Below are positions 5,975-6,941 of a stretch of 6,941 nucleotides of DNA, piece after piece. Origin of the DNA: CAZTWC01 sp964617105 [NCBI: uncultured Myxococcia bacterium] (GTDB lineage: Bacteria; CAZTWC01); assembly GCA_964617105.1 (NCBI GenBank), contig CAZTWC010000205.1, forward strand, positions 1 through 6,941, read 5' to 3'. Below the pieces are notes generated by a model. The model ran no database searches. It was given only the letters and a program-made list of their open reading frames with translations, and had not been told where the DNA came from. Each line of letters begins with the position of its first letter. Positions within the stretch are counted from its first letter, which is position 1. Made by a program: the position numbers and the translations under genes.

Positions 5975-6941
5975 ATGGACAAAGATATCAGGTACTGTAC
6001 CTATTGCCCAAAATTATGCCGAGCCTTTTGCCCGGTGGCCACGGCGAAAGCCAGTGAAACTCTCACTCCCTGGGGTAAGATGAACCACCTCTATTTGCTG
6101 GAAAAGAGATGGCGGCGTCTGGACTTGCAGACCGCAGAGATTTTTTACGCTTGCCTGGGTTGCCTGGCCTGCCGTACCTATTGCGAACATCAGATAACAC
6201 CTCCGGAGAGTCTCTGGGAGGGACGCCGAAAAGCCGTCCTCCACAACCTGCTGCCTCCTCGAATGGAAGAGTTATTGACCAATTATCAGGAAAATCTGAA
6301 TCTTCAACTGGCAGAGATAGTGCAACAGTTGGTTCCTGATGAGCTGCTGGAGCCTGATGCTAAGGCGGTTTATTTCAGCGGCTGTATGGCTCTCAGGCAT
6401 TATCCCGAAATGGTGAAAAATACCTCGGCAATTTTCAAGGCCCTGGGGTTAGATTATATCGCTGTATATAGCCATAAATTACAGTGTTGCGGCCTCCCGC
6501 TCCACCACGCAGGTTTGTGGGACCAGTGCCGGAAATACATGCAGCGGGTATCCAAGATCTTAAGTTCTTGCAAGTTGATTATCAGTGGCTGTCCGGCCTG
6601 TACCTATACGTTAAAATCAATATTCCCCAGGCATGGAGCCAGAATAAGTGCTCAAATTGTTCATTTTAGCGAATTTATCTCCCAAATCGAGGGGATCTCC
6701 CAGAAATTAGAAACTCCCCCCACCCCGGTAACTAAGCGCTGTTTTTATCACGATCCTTGCTACCTGGGTCGCTACCTGGGTGTATATCAACCACCGCGCC
6801 AGATTTTGAGCAGCCTGGGATTGGAGGTTTTAGACTTTCCATCCCACCACGAATCGTCCCATTGCTGTGGTGGAGGCGGACTGGTGCCGGAAAATTTTCC
6901 AGAAATTGCCCAGTCTGTTTCCGCAGCTCGCCTGGTTGAAC
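5975..6941 (+). CDS. CCG-domain Fe-S oxidoreductase subunit (HdrD/GlcF/GlpC-like), 3' end outside window
   Basis: The frame is open from ATG 5975 to the right edge (322 codons, no stop). Two N-terminal [4Fe-4S] motifs are visible: C8-x2-C11-x3-C15-x3-C19-P, with one residue more than usual in the middle spacer, and a classical C60-x2-C63-x2-C66-x3-C70. A first cysteine-rich CCG domain follows: SGCM (C137), CCG (C171, C172) and GCPAC (C206, C209). A second begins with HDPCYLGR (C262) and HCCGGGG (C297, C298), and its last cysteines must lie beyond the window. This layout is that of heterodisulfide-reductase-like subunits and the Fe-S subunits of glycolate and glycerol-3-phosphate oxidases, which pass electrons between a flavoprotein and a quinone or thiol partner. 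No membrane segment is seen. GGAG (5958-5961) is a possible ribosome site, 13 bases away. The 21-base gap after selA suggests cotranscription. The electron donor and exact substrate cannot be told from this fragment. Confidence 0.92.
   Translation, partial: MDKDIRYCTYCPKLCRAFCPVATAKASETLTPWGKMNHLYLLEKRWRRLDLQTAEIFYACLGCLACRTYCEHQITPPESLWEGRRKAVLHNLLPPRMEELLTNYQENLNLQLAEIVQQLVPDELLEPDAKAVYFSGCMALRHYPEMVKNTSAIFKALGLDYIAVYSHKLQCCGLPLHHAGLWDQCRKYMQRVSKILSSCKLIISGCPACTYTLKSIFPRHGARISAQIVHFSEFISQIEGISQKLETPPTPVTKRCFYHDPCYLGRYLGVYQPPRQILSSLGLEVLDFPSHHESSHCCGGGGLVPENFPEIAQSVSAARLVE

Noticed and set aside
6109-6939. Three short + strand open frames in the last kilobase
   Set aside because: They lie in another frame of the continuous Fe-S gene, whose cysteine motifs identify the real frame.

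Overview
The window is 6.9 kb of densely packed bacterial DNA with every recognisable gene on the + strand. It carries six genes, the first cut by the left edge and the last by the right edge. By eye the base composition is close to balanced. Start codons are ATG and GTG, plus one start that is either TTG or ATG. The content (flavoredoxin-like protein, selenocysteine synthase, CCG-domain Fe-S oxidoreductase) suggests an anaerobic or facultative bacterium that makes selenoproteins. A Desulfobacterota-like or clostridial-type lineage fits, but I cannot fix the phylum from sequence alone.

Layout. Positions 1-1967 hold the C-terminal three quarters of an aspartokinase fused in one frame to diaminopimelate decarboxylase, the first and last steps of lysine/DAP synthesis. 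After a 72-base leader with a strong Shine-Dalgarno site come a flavin reductase/flavoredoxin-like protein (2040-2606) and, three bases later, the 16S rRNA dimethyltransferase RsmA (2610-3428). A 200-base non-coding gap follows, holding a nested imperfect inverted repeat (3462-3533). Then come a rhomboid intramembrane protease (3629-4372, or from 3617), selenocysteine synthase SelA (4445-5953) and, 21 bases after it, a two-cluster CCG-domain Fe-S protein (5975 to the right edge). This last gene has no stop inside the window and continues beyond it.

How the genes fit together. The first three genes could form one transcript, and selA with the Fe-S gene another, with the rhomboid gene at its head or separate. 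Functionally it is a mixed set: amino-acid/cell-wall precursor synthesis, ribosome maturation, membrane proteolysis, selenium incorporation and redox chemistry. The points most worth a second look are the aspartokinase-decarboxylase fusion, the Fe-S gene coupled to selA with an unusually spaced first cysteine motif, and the unexplained stem-loop between rsmA and the rhomboid gene. I see no CRISPR array, tRNA, rRNA, transposase gene or phage gene, and no clearly new multi-gene system.
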